Positions 1-8,118 of a stretch of DNA of 64,000 bases are shown one piece after another. Positions within the stretch are counted from its first letter, which is position 1. Each line of letters opens with the position of its first letter. Where the stretch lies: assembly GCF_021491375.1 (NCBI RefSeq), contig NZ_JAKEVY010000002.1, forward strand, positions 744,001 through 808,000, in the 5' to 3' direction. A program made the translations under genes and the position numbers. A model generated the notes under the pieces. That model worked only from the letters and a program-made list of their open reading frames with translations. It was not told the origin of the DNA and made no database searches. The DNA comes from Flavihumibacter fluminis. Its GTDB lineage: Bacteria; Bacteroidota; Bacteroidia; Chitinophagales; Chitinophagaceae.

Positions 1-1741
1 CAACAATTCTTCTCGTTCTTCCAGCCCATTCAATTTCTTTACCAACAGGGTTTTTAATGCCCATTACTTCTATTGCCGCTTTGTTGAATATCACCTGGTG
101 CGTGTCACTTGCAAGGAAGTCGCGACCATCCAGTAGTTTTGCCTGTACTGTTTTTACAAAATCCGCATCAGTGAACATGAAGCCTATAACCAGGTTATCC
201 GATTGGGGCATACCACTCATTCGAATACCGGATGTATAACCGAAGATATCTGTTATCTGGTTACCGGTTCTGTTGACAGATTCCACCCATCCTGTTGCAT
301 ACAATTCATTTTTAAAAGCAGAAAGTTGCCGGTCTAGCTGAGAAGAGGAGTTCACCATGAGCAGGTTTTCCTGTTTGTAACCAAGGTCTCTTTGCTGAAC
401 GAAGTTGATTTGCTGATAGATCAATAAGGTTGCAGAAATCAACAGGATGGATATCGTGAATTGTGCCGTAACCAATACTTTGCGTGGTGCGAGGTTGGCT
501 TTCCCCACTGAAAAACTACCTTTCAGAACTTTTACCGGATTAAAACCAGACAGATAAAATGCGGGGTAACTGCCTGCAATGATTCCAGTTAACAATACAA
601 TGCCTCCTCCAAGTAACCACCAAAAGGGATCCTGAAATGGTAAACGGATGGGTTGATTCAAAAGGCTGCTAAAGGGAGGAACAGTTATCCATACTATTAA
701 AATAGCGACCAGGAATGAAGCAATTGCCATTAGTACGGATTCTGCGATAAACTGAAATACCAGTTGGTTGCGCATAGAGCCCAAAGTTTTCCGGATGCCT
801 ACTTCTTTAGCTCTTTTTTCTGATCTGGCAGTGGAAAGGTTCATGAAATTGACACAGGCAATCAATAAAATCACTATTGCTATCCAGGTGAAAAGTTGCA
901 CATATTGAATCCGTCCGCCAGTATTAATACCCTCCCGGAATTCTTCGTATAACCGCCACCGCTCCATTGGATGAAGTATGATCTCTCCGCGTGTGGTAGG
1001 ATTTTCTGAGCCGGTTTTCTCTTTGATCAATGCCAGTGTTTTGGCTTCCACTGATTTTTTATCAGCGCCCTCCCGAAGCAGAAAAAAGACACGGTTGCCG
1101 CAATTCACCCAATCAGATTGGGCTTCTTTTACCCATTGTGCAGAAGGATTAAAGGATTGGAGCAGGTCAAATTGAACCGTGTTGGTTCGTGCTGGATCTT
1201 TTACAACTGCTTTTACATAAACAGTACGGTCATTATTTAATTTCACCGCTTCGCCAACAATGTTGATACGGTTAAAAAGGCTGCGAGCGGTAGATTCTGT
1301 AAGCAAAATACCATCCGGATCCTTCAATCCGCCTGGTTCACCTTCCATGAATTCAACAGTGAAAATATCCAGGAACTCAGGAGTTGTGGTCACTGATTGC
1401 CGGTTCAATTTCTTTTCTCCAACAGTAAGCTGTACTGAAGAAGGAAAACCTGTCACACTTGCTTTTTCCACTTCTGGTATCGAACTCATTGCTGCTGCCG
1501 GAAGCGGAAACATCATATCACTTCCGGTATTAATCTCTCCATTAAAATTCCGGTTCACCATTACATGGTGAATCCGGTCGTATTTTTCATTGTCTTTGTC
1601 CCAGGAACGTTCGCTATACACCCAAAGGAAAATGAGCAGGGTAGCAGCCATTCCGATGGATAATCCTGTAATGTTCAAGAAGGTAAAGAACCTGTTTTTG
1701 AGCAGGTTTCTGTAAGCCAGTTTAAAATAATTGAAAAGCAT
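1..1741 (-). CDS. MacB/FtsX-type ABC transporter permease (C-terminus beyond window)
   Basis: Membrane subunit of a MacB-like ABC system with large periplasmic domains. About 580 residues are visible and the 3' end runs off the window; relatives are about 780-800 residues. The start is ATG at 1741, giving MLFNYFKLAYRNLLKN. A first membrane segment lies at about residues 19-41, followed by a MacB-type periplasmic domain to about residue 265. Then comes the FtsX core, with segments beginning near QLFTWIAIVILLIACVNFMN and the typical cytoplasmic stretch RAKEVGIRKTLGS. It lies 12 bp downstream of the ATPase gene and is presumably the last gene of the HlyD-ATPase-permease operon. Bacteroidota carry many paralogues of this family, with roles in export of peptides, lipoproteins or envelope stress; the substrate cannot be read from sequence. 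The family call is firm. Confidence 0.9.
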   Translation of the reverse strand, partial: MLFNYFKLAYRNLLKNRFFTFLNITGLSIGMAATLLIFLWVYSERSWDKDNEKYDRIHHVMVNRNFNGEINTGSDMMFPLPAAAMSSIPEVEKASVTGFPSSVQLTVGEKKLNRQSVTTTPEFLDIFTVEFMEGEPGGLKDPDGILLTESTARSLFNRINIVGEAVKLNNDRTVYVKAVVKDPARTNTVQFDLLQSFNPSAQWVKEAQSDWVNCGNRVFFLLREGADKKSVEAKTLALIKEKTGSENPTTRGEIILHPMERWRLYEEFREGINTGGRIQYVQLFTWIAIVILLIACVNFMNLSTARSEKRAKEVGIRKTLGSMRNQLVFQFIAESVLMAIASFLVAILIVWITVPPFSSLLNQPIRLPFQDPFWWLLGGGIVLLTGIIAGSYPAFYLSGFNPVKVLKGSFSVGKANLAPRKVLVTAQFTISILLISATLLIYQQINFVQQRDLGYKQENLLMVNSSSQLDRQLSAFKNELYATGWVESVNRTGNQITDIFGYTSGIRMSGMPQSDNLVIGFMFTDADFVKTVQAKLLDGRDFLASDTHQVIFNKAAIEVMGIKNPVGKEIEWAGRTRRIV

Positions 1742-1753
1742 ATCAGAACTATG

Positions 1754-2431
1754 TTAGACCATGATATTTTCCATAACTGTCTGACCATCCAGCATCCGGA
1801 CGATGCGATGGCTGTACCGGGCATCGTGCTCGGAGTGGGTTACCATGATGATCGTGGTGCCCTGCTCGTTCAGGTCTGTTAACAGTTGCATTACTTCATT
1901 ACCATTGGAAGAATCGAGGTTTCCGGTCGGTTCATCCGCAAGTATCAGTTTGGGATTATTCACTACGGCCCTAGCTACCGCTACCCTTTGCTGTTGTCCG
2001 CCTGATAATTGCTGAGGATAGTGGTTACGGCGATGCATAATGACCATTTTGTCCAATACATCCTCCACGATCTTCTTTCTTTCGGCAGGTTTTACCCCGG
2101 TATAGATCAACGGAAGCTCAACATTTTCATATACTGTCAGTTCGTCTATGAGGTTGAAACTCTGAAATACGAAACCGATATTGTGTTTTCTGAGATCTGC
2201 CCGTTTGCGTTCGTTGAATCCGGCCACCTCAATTCCATTGAATAGGAAGGAACCTGCATCGGGGTCATCCAGGAGGCCCAGTATGTTAAGTAAGGTGGAC
2301 TTACCGCAACCGGAGGGACCCATGATGGCAACAAATTCTCCTTCTTTAACTTCCAGCGAAAGTTTATTTAAGGCAACCGTTTCTACTTCTTCGGTGCGGT
2401 AAATTTTTTCGAGATTACTGATCTTGATCAT
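1754..2431 (-). CDS. MacB/LolD-type ABC transporter ATP-binding protein
   Basis: 225-residue nucleotide-binding subunit that energises the FtsX-type permease just downstream. All motifs are intact: Walker A GPSGCGKS at 38-45, Q-loop around Q90, signature LSGGQ at 142-146, Walker B LILADEPTG at 162-170 and switch histidine H199. Length and the ADEPTGNLDS wording are typical of the MacB/LolD/FtsE branch. The start is ATG at 2431. It is expected to work as a dimer with the permease, in an operon with the upstream HlyD-like adaptor. The substrate is unknown; lipoprotein release (LolD) is less likely because the neighbours are a HlyD adaptor and a MacB-like permease. Confidence 0.95.
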   Translation of the reverse strand: MIKISNLEKIYRTEEVETVALNKLSLEVKEGEFVAIMGPSGCGKSTLLNILGLLDDPDAGSFLFNGIEVAGFNERKRADLRKHNIGFVFQSFNLIDELTVYENVELPLIYTGVKPAERKKIVEDVLDKMVIMHRRNHYPQQLSGGQQQRVAVARAVVNNPKLILADEPTGNLDSSNGNEVMQLLTDLNEQGTTIIMVTHSEHDARYSHRIVRMLDGQTVMENIMV

Positions 2432-2446
2432 ACAAGGGATGATTTA

Positions 2447-2647
2447 TTATATGGTTGTGAGAATAAAAAGAGGGGAGGACTCTTCCAGCGTGCTTTTAGA
2501 TTCCTCCTGGACAAGGTTTAATGGTTCTGCCTTACAGGCTGTTTGTTTAAATGGATTTACCGTGCAACGTTCTCCACTCATAAGAGGAGCTGTGCTGGAA
2601 ATCGCTAAGACCAGCAGCAGAAATATTTTTGTAAGCATGGAAGACAT
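2447..2647 (-). CDS. Small secreted peptide, unknown function, inside the export operon
   Basis: A 66-codon frame between the HlyD adaptor and the ATPase, on the same strand and 15 bp upstream of the ATPase start. It encodes a convincing signal peptide (short polar start, hydrophobic stretch ending near SSTAP) and then about 45 residues with two cysteines (GERCTV and TACKAE), an acidic stretch and a hydrophobic tail. ATG at 2647 or 2638 could be used. I do not recognise the family. Without this gene the interval would be an unusually long 300 bp gap in an otherwise tight operon. The alternative is a chance frame: a plus-strand frame also spans the region but lacks any signal-like feature. The heptad array lies directly upstream of the start. 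Confidence 0.5.
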   Translation of the reverse strand: MSSMLTKIFLLLVLAISSTAPLMSGERCTVNPFKQTACKAEPLNLVQEESKSTLEESSPLFILTTI

Positions 2648-2650
2648 TGT

Positions 2651-2741
2651 ATGGAATTATGAATTATGAATTATGAAGTTTGAAGTAGGAATTAGGAAAT
2701 AGATGTATTAATTCATACTTCCTAATTCACACTTCTCACTT
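2651..2741. repeat. Heptad repeat array R1 with inverted arms
   Basis: A run of imperfect 7-bp units (ATGAATT, ATGAATT, ATGAAGT, TTGAAGT, AGGAATT, AGGAAAT) is followed by the inverse type (TAATTCA, TACTTCC, TAATTCA, CACTTCT). The two arms could fold on each other imperfectly. Read on the minus strand, the array begins with AAGTGA, the last lysine codon and stop of the HlyD-like gene. The same unit family occurs at 38194, 43086 and 58741. This is seen directly in the sequence; the function is unknown. Confidence 0.8.
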
Positions 2742-3986
2742 TAATATGAGTTCCTGGTTATCGCCGAAGTTTTCATAGCTGGAAGTGATTACTTTATCTC
2801 CTGGCTGTAGGCCTTCGAGCACTTCATACGTATCCGGACTCTGCATTCCCAACTGCACATTTACCTTGTATGCCATTGTCCCGGCCTCGTTCAGTTTATA
2901 TACCCAGTTACCGCCGGTTTGCTGATAGAAACCACCTTTCGGTAGCAGAACAGCCTGCTTTTCATCAGAGAGCGCCAACCGGATCTGCAAGGTCTGACCG
3001 CGACGTATACCTTGGGGTACTTCCTTTTCGAATTCCATATCCACCTGGAACCGACCACCCGTAACCTGTGTATAAATCTTTTTGATCACCAGTGCATACT
3101 CTTTTCCCGCAAAGTTGAACGTTCCACGAAGTCCGGTGAAAATACGGGAGATATAGTGCTCATCTATATCCACCCGTACTTTGTATCCACTCATGACATC
3201 CAGTTGCCCGAGTCGCTCGCCTTTGTTTTTAGATTGACCGATTTCTGCATCCAGGGATGTAAGCTGTCCGTCTACGGGTGCTCTCACAATAAGGTCACCC
3301 ACTTTCTTTCGCATTAATTGCAATGCGTTTTGCATGCGCTCAAAACTTTGCTGCATTTGTGAAAGTTGTTGACGGTTGGAAACAGAATCTTTATTTAAGA
3401 TATCTACAGTCAGTGCTTTTCTGCGCACCTGGTATTCATAGAGATTTTTGCTCGACTGGTATTCTTGTTTACCGATGGCTTTCTGATTAAAGAGGCGCTC
3501 ATTAACTCTGTATAAACGCTCCGCCTCTTTCAGTGCATTGTCAACTTCTGCCATCTGATTGAGACGAGTAATGGTATTTTGATCGGCATTGTTTTTTGAA
3601 ATCTGCATTTGCGTTAATACATTGAATACCTGGGTCTCCTGGTTGGATAAACTCAATTCAAGATCCGTATTGCTCAGCCGGAGAATGGGTTGCCCCTTCG
3701 TCATCATCGCACCATCTTCCACATATTTTTCTTCGACCCGGCCACCTTCAGTAGCATCCAGATAGATAGTTGTTACGGGTAATACAATACCATTTACGGG
3801 AATATTTTCCTGGAAAACACCTTTGGTGATTTCACTGATGGTAATACGTGCCGGGTCCACATTCAGGCGACTTGCACCCTGGGTGAAATAATAGCTGCCA
3901 GCAAGCAGGGCTACCAACGCAACCACACCGCCGATTGTTACCAGCTTTTGGGATGACCATTTCTTTTTTTCGATGACTCTGTCCAC
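2736..3986 (-). CDS. HlyD/RND-type periplasmic adaptor protein
   Basis: 416-residue membrane-fusion protein linking an inner-membrane exporter to the outer membrane. One N-terminal anchor lies at about residues 16-34. A barrel/lipoyl half follows (from about 45), then a long alpha-helical hairpin (about 115-235, with coiled-coil composition), the second lipoyl half (APVDGQLTSLDAEIGQS) and a C-terminal barrel. The start is GTG: an in-frame TAA lies a few codons upstream and no ATG is available near the N-terminus. The stop codon lies inside heptad array R1. It is first in the operon with the small peptide, ATPase and permease, and a sigma-54-like promoter sits about 37 bp upstream. Export of a peptide, drug or envelope component is inferred. 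Confidence 0.92.
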   Translation of the reverse strand: MDRVIEKKKWSSQKLVTIGGVVALVALLAGSYYFTQGASRLNVDPARITISEITKGVFQENIPVNGIVLPVTTIYLDATEGGRVEEKYVEDGAMMTKGQPILRLSNTDLELSLSNQETQVFNVLTQMQISKNNADQNTITRLNQMAEVDNALKEAERLYRVNERLFNQKAIGKQEYQSSKNLYEYQVRRKALTVDILNKDSVSNRQQLSQMQQSFERMQNALQLMRKKVGDLIVRAPVDGQLTSLDAEIGQSKNKGERLGQLDVMSGYKVRVDIDEHYISRIFTGLRGTFNFAGKEYALVIKKIYTQVTGGRFQVDMEFEKEVPQGIRRGQTLQIRLALSDEKQAVLLPKGGFYQQTGGNWVYKLNEAGTMAYKVNVQLGMQSPDTYEVLEGLQPGDKVITSSYENFGDNQELILK

Positions 3987-4021
3987 GTTCTGAAATTTTT
4001 CTTGTTAGGCTCATACAGGTA

Positions 4022-4038
4022 GTCTAAACCCTGTGCCA
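4022..4038 (-). promoter_or_regulatory. Candidate sigma-54 (-24/-12) promoter for the HlyD-ABC operon
   Basis: On the minus strand the sequence reads TGGCACAGGGTTTAGA. The -24 half TGGCAC is perfect; the -12 half is TTAGA instead of TTGCA, at the correct spacing. It lies about 37 bp upstream of the GTG start of the adaptor. The divergent gene encodes a sigma-54-dependent activator, which makes the match more credible than chance. The non-consensus -12 element keeps confidence moderate. Confidence 0.5.
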
Positions 4039-4077
4039 AAATGTAAATCATTGATTATCAAAAAATAGTAAACCTAT

Positions 4078-4087
4078 CCTGATCAGG
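4078..4087. promoter_or_regulatory. 10-bp palindrome, possible upstream activator site
   Basis: A perfect palindrome CCTGATCAGG sits in the divergent region, about 40 bp upstream of the sigma-54-like element and about 85 bp upstream of the NtrC-type gene. It is a candidate enhancer for the NtrC-type regulator. Ten-base palindromes also occur by chance, so support is weak. Confidence 0.3.
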
Positions 4088-4151
4088 TGGTGTTCGCTTT
4101 TGATACAATTACTGTCCGCAATTGAGATATACGTACAGCAGAAATAAATCC

Positions 4152-4159
4152 TATACTTG
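4152..4159 (+). promoter_or_regulatory. Possible -7 element of the regulator gene
   Basis: TATACTTG matches the Bacteroidota -7 consensus TAnnTTTG at 7 of 8 positions and lies 12 bp before the start of the NtrC-type gene. No clear -33 element is found at the usual 19-23 bp spacing. Confidence 0.35.
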
Positions 4160-4171
4160 TGTCTCTGAATT

Positions 4172-5527
4172 ATGACACTGAAAAACGCATCCATACTGGT
4201 AATCGACGATGATACGGATGTACTCACAGCAGTACGTCTGTTACTAAAATCTGAAGTCAAAGAGGTAGTAACGGAGAAAAATCCGCAGGAAATCAATCAC
4301 CTGGTGCCTGGCAACCGCTTTGATGTCATTTTGTTGGATATGAATTTCAACAGTTCCCTGCATACTGGAAATGAGGGACTCTTCTGGTTGCGTCGTATCA
4401 AGGAATTGAAAAGTGATGCAGGAGTAATCATGATAACAGCTTATGGTGATGTAGATCTCGCGGTGCGGTCACTTAAGGAAGGTGCATCCGATTTTGTAGT
4501 GAAACCCTGGCACAACGACCGGCTGATCGCTACAATAAAAGAAGTATTAAAAAAGCGGGCGGGAAAAAATGCAGGAGAGCCTGCAGAAGCAAAAACGCTT
4601 ATTGGATCTGAGCTGTTGGGAGAATCGGAGCAGATGGAAGCGATATTCTACAAAATTGAAAAGATTGCACCCACAGATGCGAATATCCTGGTGCTCGGTG
4701 AAAACGGCACCGGAAAGGACCTGATAGCAAGAGCCATTCACCAACATTCCTTACGTGCAGCCGGACCCTTTGTTAAAGTGGATGTTGGAGCGCTCACTGA
4801 ATCCCTGTTTGAAAGTGAATTATTCGGGCATGTAAAAGGAGCGTTTACAGATGCCCGTGAGGACCGGATGGGGCGATTTGAAGCAGCCAACGGAGGTACA
4901 ATTTTCCTTGATGAAATTGGAAATATCAGTTTACAGCAACAGGCCAAGTTACTCTCTGTTTTGCAGAACCGAACCGTGACCCGCCTTGGATCCAATAAGG
5001 CAACACCAATAGATGTAAGATTGGTTTGTGCCACCAATCTTCCGATTCAGGAACTCGCCAATGAAAACCGGTTCCGGAAGGATCTGATCTACCGCATCAA
5101 CACCGTCGAAATTATTGTACCACCCCTTCGTAAAAGAGGCAAGGATATTTTATTGCTGGCTGATCATTTTAATGAATTATATAGTCAGAAATACATGAAG
5201 CCGCAATTGCCCTTTGATAAATCAGCCCGTGAAAAACTGCTGAGTTATCCGTTTCCGGGTAATGTGCGGGAATTGCAGTATACGATTGAGAGAGCAGTGA
5301 TCATGGCCGAGGGGGATGAACTGAAGGCAGCAGATCTGTTGTTCTCACCGATTGAATTTGCTGCGGAAGAGGGGGAAGAACCCAAAGAAACCAATTTAAG
5401 TACGGTGGAGAAAAATACCATTTTGAAAGTAATCGAAAAACACAACGGAAATATAACCAAGGCTGCTAAAGAATTGGGCTTAACCAGGACCGCATTATAC
5501 CGTCGACTCAGTAAATATGATATCTGA
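4172..5527 (+). CDS. NtrC-family sigma-54-dependent response regulator
   Basis: 451-residue transcription activator. The receiver domain (1-125) has acidic residues D12-D14, phosphoacceptor D56, T89 and K111. The AAA+ domain has Walker A GENGTGKD (176-183), a sigma-54 contact loop reading GAFTDA (223-228) rather than GAFTGA, and Walker B TIFLDEIG (243-250). A Fis-type helix-turn-helix ends the protein (about 422-450). The histidine kinase gene overlaps its 3' end by 11 bp, so the two are a cognate pair. The divergent HlyD-ABC operon, with its sigma-54-like promoter, is the probable target. The D in the contact loop is, as far as I recall, common in Bacteroidota homologues and should not be read as inactivation. 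Confidence 0.95.
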   Translation: MTLKNASILVIDDDTDVLTAVRLLLKSEVKEVVTEKNPQEINHLVPGNRFDVILLDMNFNSSLHTGNEGLFWLRRIKELKSDAGVIMITAYGDVDLAVRSLKEGASDFVVKPWHNDRLIATIKEVLKKRAGKNAGEPAEAKTLIGSELLGESEQMEAIFYKIEKIAPTDANILVLGENGTGKDLIARAIHQHSLRAAGPFVKVDVGALTESLFESELFGHVKGAFTDAREDRMGRFEAANGGTIFLDEIGNISLQQQAKLLSVLQNRTVTRLGSNKATPIDVRLVCATNLPIQELANENRFRKDLIYRINTVEIIVPPLRKRGKDILLLADHFNELYSQKYMKPQLPFDKSAREKLLSYPFPGNVRELQYTIERAVIMAEGDELKAADLLFSPIEFAAEEGEEPKETNLSTVEKNTILKVIEKHNGNITKAAKELGLTRTALYRRLSKYDI

Positions 5528-6860
5528 ATTCTGGGAAAATAATAAACTCTTTATCAAGATAGCACTGCTATTTGCTGTGTTGTGCCTGCTTTCCTGGTTG
5601 CTGGTGGCTGGGCATTTTCGTTTTCTAATACTGGTAATTCCTGTGGCTGCCTACCTGGTGTATGATTTATACCGCTACCAGAAAAAAGCGGAAGTAGAAT
5701 TGAAGCAGTTTGTAGAAAGTGTGCATTACCGTGACTTTACACGGTATTTTGACGTGAAACATGCTCCAACTGAATTGCAACCCTTGCGGCAGGGATTTAA
5801 TGAAATCAACACTGCTTTTAAGGTAATCAGTAAAGAAAAGGAAACCCAATACCAGTATTTGCAGCGAATCCTTGAATTGGTGGATACCGGTATACTTTCT
5901 TACGAATTGGCGACCGGTAATGTAGTATGGATGAATGAAGCATTGAAACGAATGTTGCAAATCCCTTACCTGAAATCACTTGATTCGCTTAGCAGGAGAG
6001 ACTCCGAGTTGGGAGAAGTGGTAAAAAATATCAAACCCGGAGAGGGGAAAATTGCGACCGCGCACAGGGAAAAAGATGCGTTTAAAATCCTGGTCAGCTG
6101 TTCGGCTTTTCAAACGGAATCACAAACGTACAAACTGATTGCTTTTCAGAATGTCAGTGAAGCGTTGGATGAAACGGAGAGCAAAGCCTGGCAACGCTTG
6201 CTGAGTGTAATGACTCATGAGATCATGAATTCGGTTGCACCGATTTCCTCTCTTGCAGATACATTGAAAAAAAGTTTGCAGAAAGCATCAACTGAGAAAT
6301 CCGGTAATGGCGGGTATGAGGATCTTGAGTTGGGTATTGAAACCATCAAGCGCAGAAGTGAGGGCCTCTTGCGCTTTGCTGAAACCTATCGTAACCTGAA
6401 TAAGATCACTAAACTGAACCTTCAGAAAGTACAGGTGCTGGATCTCTTTGTAAACCTCCAACAGCTGATGCAGCCAAAGCTGGAGCAGTTGCACATTGAG
6501 CTGGAGATCATATTAAAAGAACCGGGTATCACCATTGAAGCAGATACTAACCTGGTGGATCAGGTCCTCATCAATCTGCTGGTAAATGCAATGGATGCCG
6601 TTCGCGATCGTGAGCAACCTAGAATTATCCTATCAGCCAGTAAGGGCCCCAATAACCGGACCCTGCTCAAAGTGGCAGATAATGGCACAGGTATGCCAGC
6701 TGAAATCATGGATAAAATATTCATCCCCTTTTTTAGCACGAAAAAAAGTGGTAGCGGGATCGGCCTGAGTTTATGCAAGCAGATCATGATGTTGCACAAA
6801 GGCAATATCAGCGTACAAAGTGTGGAAGGCGAAGGAACAGCCTTTATCCTTCAGTTTTGA
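5517..6860 (+). CDS. Membrane sensor histidine kinase, partner of the NtrC-type regulator
   Basis: 447 residues. Two membrane helices near the N-terminus (about 12-31 and 34-52) are separated only by a short turn, so there is no large periplasmic sensor. A PAS-like region follows at about 110-215. The H-box VMTHEIMNSV places the phosphorylated histidine at H234. The ATPase domain has the N-box around N353-N357, DNGTG at 388-392 and GSGIGLS at 412-418. It overlaps the regulator gene by 11 bp, implying translational coupling. Its TGA stop directly abuts the stop of the convergent gene. The signal may come from the membrane or cytoplasm; this is inference from the topology. Confidence 0.94.
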   Translation: MISEFWENNKLFIKIALLFAVLCLLSWLLVAGHFRFLILVIPVAAYLVYDLYRYQKKAEVELKQFVESVHYRDFTRYFDVKHAPTELQPLRQGFNEINTAFKVISKEKETQYQYLQRILELVDTGILSYELATGNVVWMNEALKRMLQIPYLKSLDSLSRRDSELGEVVKNIKPGEGKIATAHREKDAFKILVSCSAFQTESQTYKLIAFQNVSEALDETESKAWQRLLSVMTHEIMNSVAPISSLADTLKKSLQKASTEKSGNGGYEDLELGIETIKRRSEGLLRFAETYRNLNKITKLNLQKVQVLDLFVNLQQLMQPKLEQLHIELEIILKEPGITIEADTNLVDQVLINLLVNAMDAVRDREQPRIILSASKGPNNRTLLKVADNGTGMPAEIMDKIFIPFFSTKKSGSGIGLSLCKQIMMLHKGNISVQSVEGEGTAFILQF

Positions 6861-7373
6861 TCAGGCAGATTGCAGAGGCAGTTTAGACTTCAGCCAGCTT
6901 TCTTTCACCGGAATAATCCAGTTGTTTTCCAGCTCAGCTTTGGTACCTGCCAGATTATTGAAATAAAGGGTATCCCCGGTTACAAAACCGCCTTGGATCG
7001 CTGGAGCCAGTTGTGCCATTGGAATCAGTTGAACTTTATCCTTTACGACAAAAGCAAGCAACTGCCGGTCGAACAGGCTTACGCCAAAGCGTTCTTCAAT
7101 TGCCTTGATCAGGCGAACCGAGCTGTCAGTTGAACAGCCACTCACTCCAGTTTGGGTTTCATCTGCCATTAACACAATGAACTGACCGAAGAAGAGGGTG
7201 GCAAACCCCTTAACTGGCGCGCCATGAGCTTGCCACTGATCGGTGAATGCGGTTAATATCTTTTCAACTTCAAGGGCTTCCATCATACCGAAAAGGCGGT
7301 TACTCTGATATATCCACACTCGGGAGCCGGAGTCAAAATTGGCCGGCAGTAAATTTTTGTATTCAAGGTTCAT
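6861..7373 (-). CDS. Conserved Bacteroidota protein of unknown function
   Basis: 170 residues, no signal peptide and no membrane helix. I recognise the family by its WIYQSNR start region, DETQTGVSGCSTDSSV core and C-terminal WIIPVKESW. Homologues in Bacteroidota are sometimes labelled ABC transporter ATPase, but this protein has no Walker A, signature or Walker B motif, so that name is not supported. A single conserved-looking cysteine lies in GVSGCSTD. It converges with the kinase gene: the two stop codons touch (TGA then TCA), leaving no room for a terminator between them. Confidence 0.85.
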   Translation of the reverse strand: MNLEYKNLLPANFDSGSRVWIYQSNRLFGMMEALEVEKILTAFTDQWQAHGAPVKGFATLFFGQFIVLMADETQTGVSGCSTDSSVRLIKAIEERFGVSLFDRQLLAFVVKDKVQLIPMAQLAPAIQGGFVTGDTLYFNNLAGTKAELENNWIIPVKESWLKSKLPLQSA

Positions 7374-7431
7374 ACTGCAAAGTTAGGGACTTGGCCAGAA
7401 ACAGCAGGGCGGTTCGGTGCTGGTTCGAATA

Positions 7432-8118
7432 TTATCCTTTCAATAATTTGAAAAAAGCTGCACGGTAGGTATCCGATACAGGGATGGAAACAGTTCCAAT
7501 GCGGATACCATCTTTATCAATGGACTCAATTTTGCTAAGGGAAACCATGTAGGATTTATGTACTCTGCAGATAGAGGTGCCGGCAAGATCTTCTTCCAGT
7601 TCACGGAAGGTTTGGAGTGTCATGATTTTGCGGTTGTTGGCCAAATGTAGTTTCCGGTAGTCGCGCATACCTTCGATATACAGGAGTTCATCCAGGTTGA
7701 TTTTTTCAATCTGATGAGCCGATTTTATAAACAGCCATTTTTTTTCCTGAACAGAAGGTTTGTGCAGATTATTCTTTGCTTTTTCCACTGCCTGGGAAAA
7801 GCGCTCAAAGCTATACGGTTTCAGGAGGTAATCAGTAACCTGGAGATCATAACCTTTAAGCGCATAATCTGAGTAGGCGGTAATCAGGATCACTTCAAAT
7901 CTTTTGCCCGTAGTTTCAAGTAGCTGGATGCCTGAAAGTTCTCCCAGGTTGATATCCAGAAAAACAATATCAATGGAATTTGTTTGCAGGTAAACCAATG
8001 CAGCTGCGCCATCTGAGAATTTCTCCCGGATGCTAAGCCAGGGGAAACGTGCAATATAGGTACAGAGCCTGTCCATTGCCAGGGGCTCATCTTCCACTAC
8101 GATACATTCCAGGTTCAT
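7432..8118 (-). CDS. LytTR-type response regulator
   Basis: About 228 residues from the ATG at 8118; a TTG two codons upstream is also possible. The receiver domain has E9/D10, phosphoacceptor D55 and K100. A LytTR DNA-binding domain occupies about 128-226 (IEKINLDELLYIEGMRDYRKL, then TLQTFRELEEDL, ICRVHKSYMV). The start overlaps the end of the LytS-type kinase gene by about 32 bp, so the two are a translationally coupled pair. LytTR proteins bind pairs of about 9-bp direct repeats two helical turns apart. Such a repeat lies upstream of the ABC operon (10939-10967), so autoregulation of this four-gene operon is the simplest model. Confidence 0.94.
   Translation of the reverse strand: MNLECIVVEDEPLAMDRLCTYIARFPWLSIREKFSDGAAALVYLQTNSIDIVFLDINLGELSGIQLLETTGKRFEVILITAYSDYALKGYDLQVTDYLLKPYSFERFSQAVEKAKNNLHKPSVQEKKWLFIKSAHQIEKINLDELLYIEGMRDYRKLHLANNRKIMTLQTFRELEEDLAGTSICRVHKSYMVSLSKIESIDKDGIRIGTVSIPVSDTYRAAFFKLLKG

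Noticed and set aside
2424-2669. 81-codon plus-strand frame opposite the small secreted peptide
   Set aside because: No signal peptide or domain, opposite to operon direction; the minus-strand frame is the better candidate.
4790-4860. GAFTDA loop as a sign of a sigma-54-independent regulator
   Set aside because: The rest of the AAA+ domain is intact, and to my knowledge D at this place is frequent in Bacteroidota sigma-54 activators.
6861-7373. ABC transporter ATPase label
   Set aside because: Homologues are sometimes called this, but no Walker or signature motif is present.
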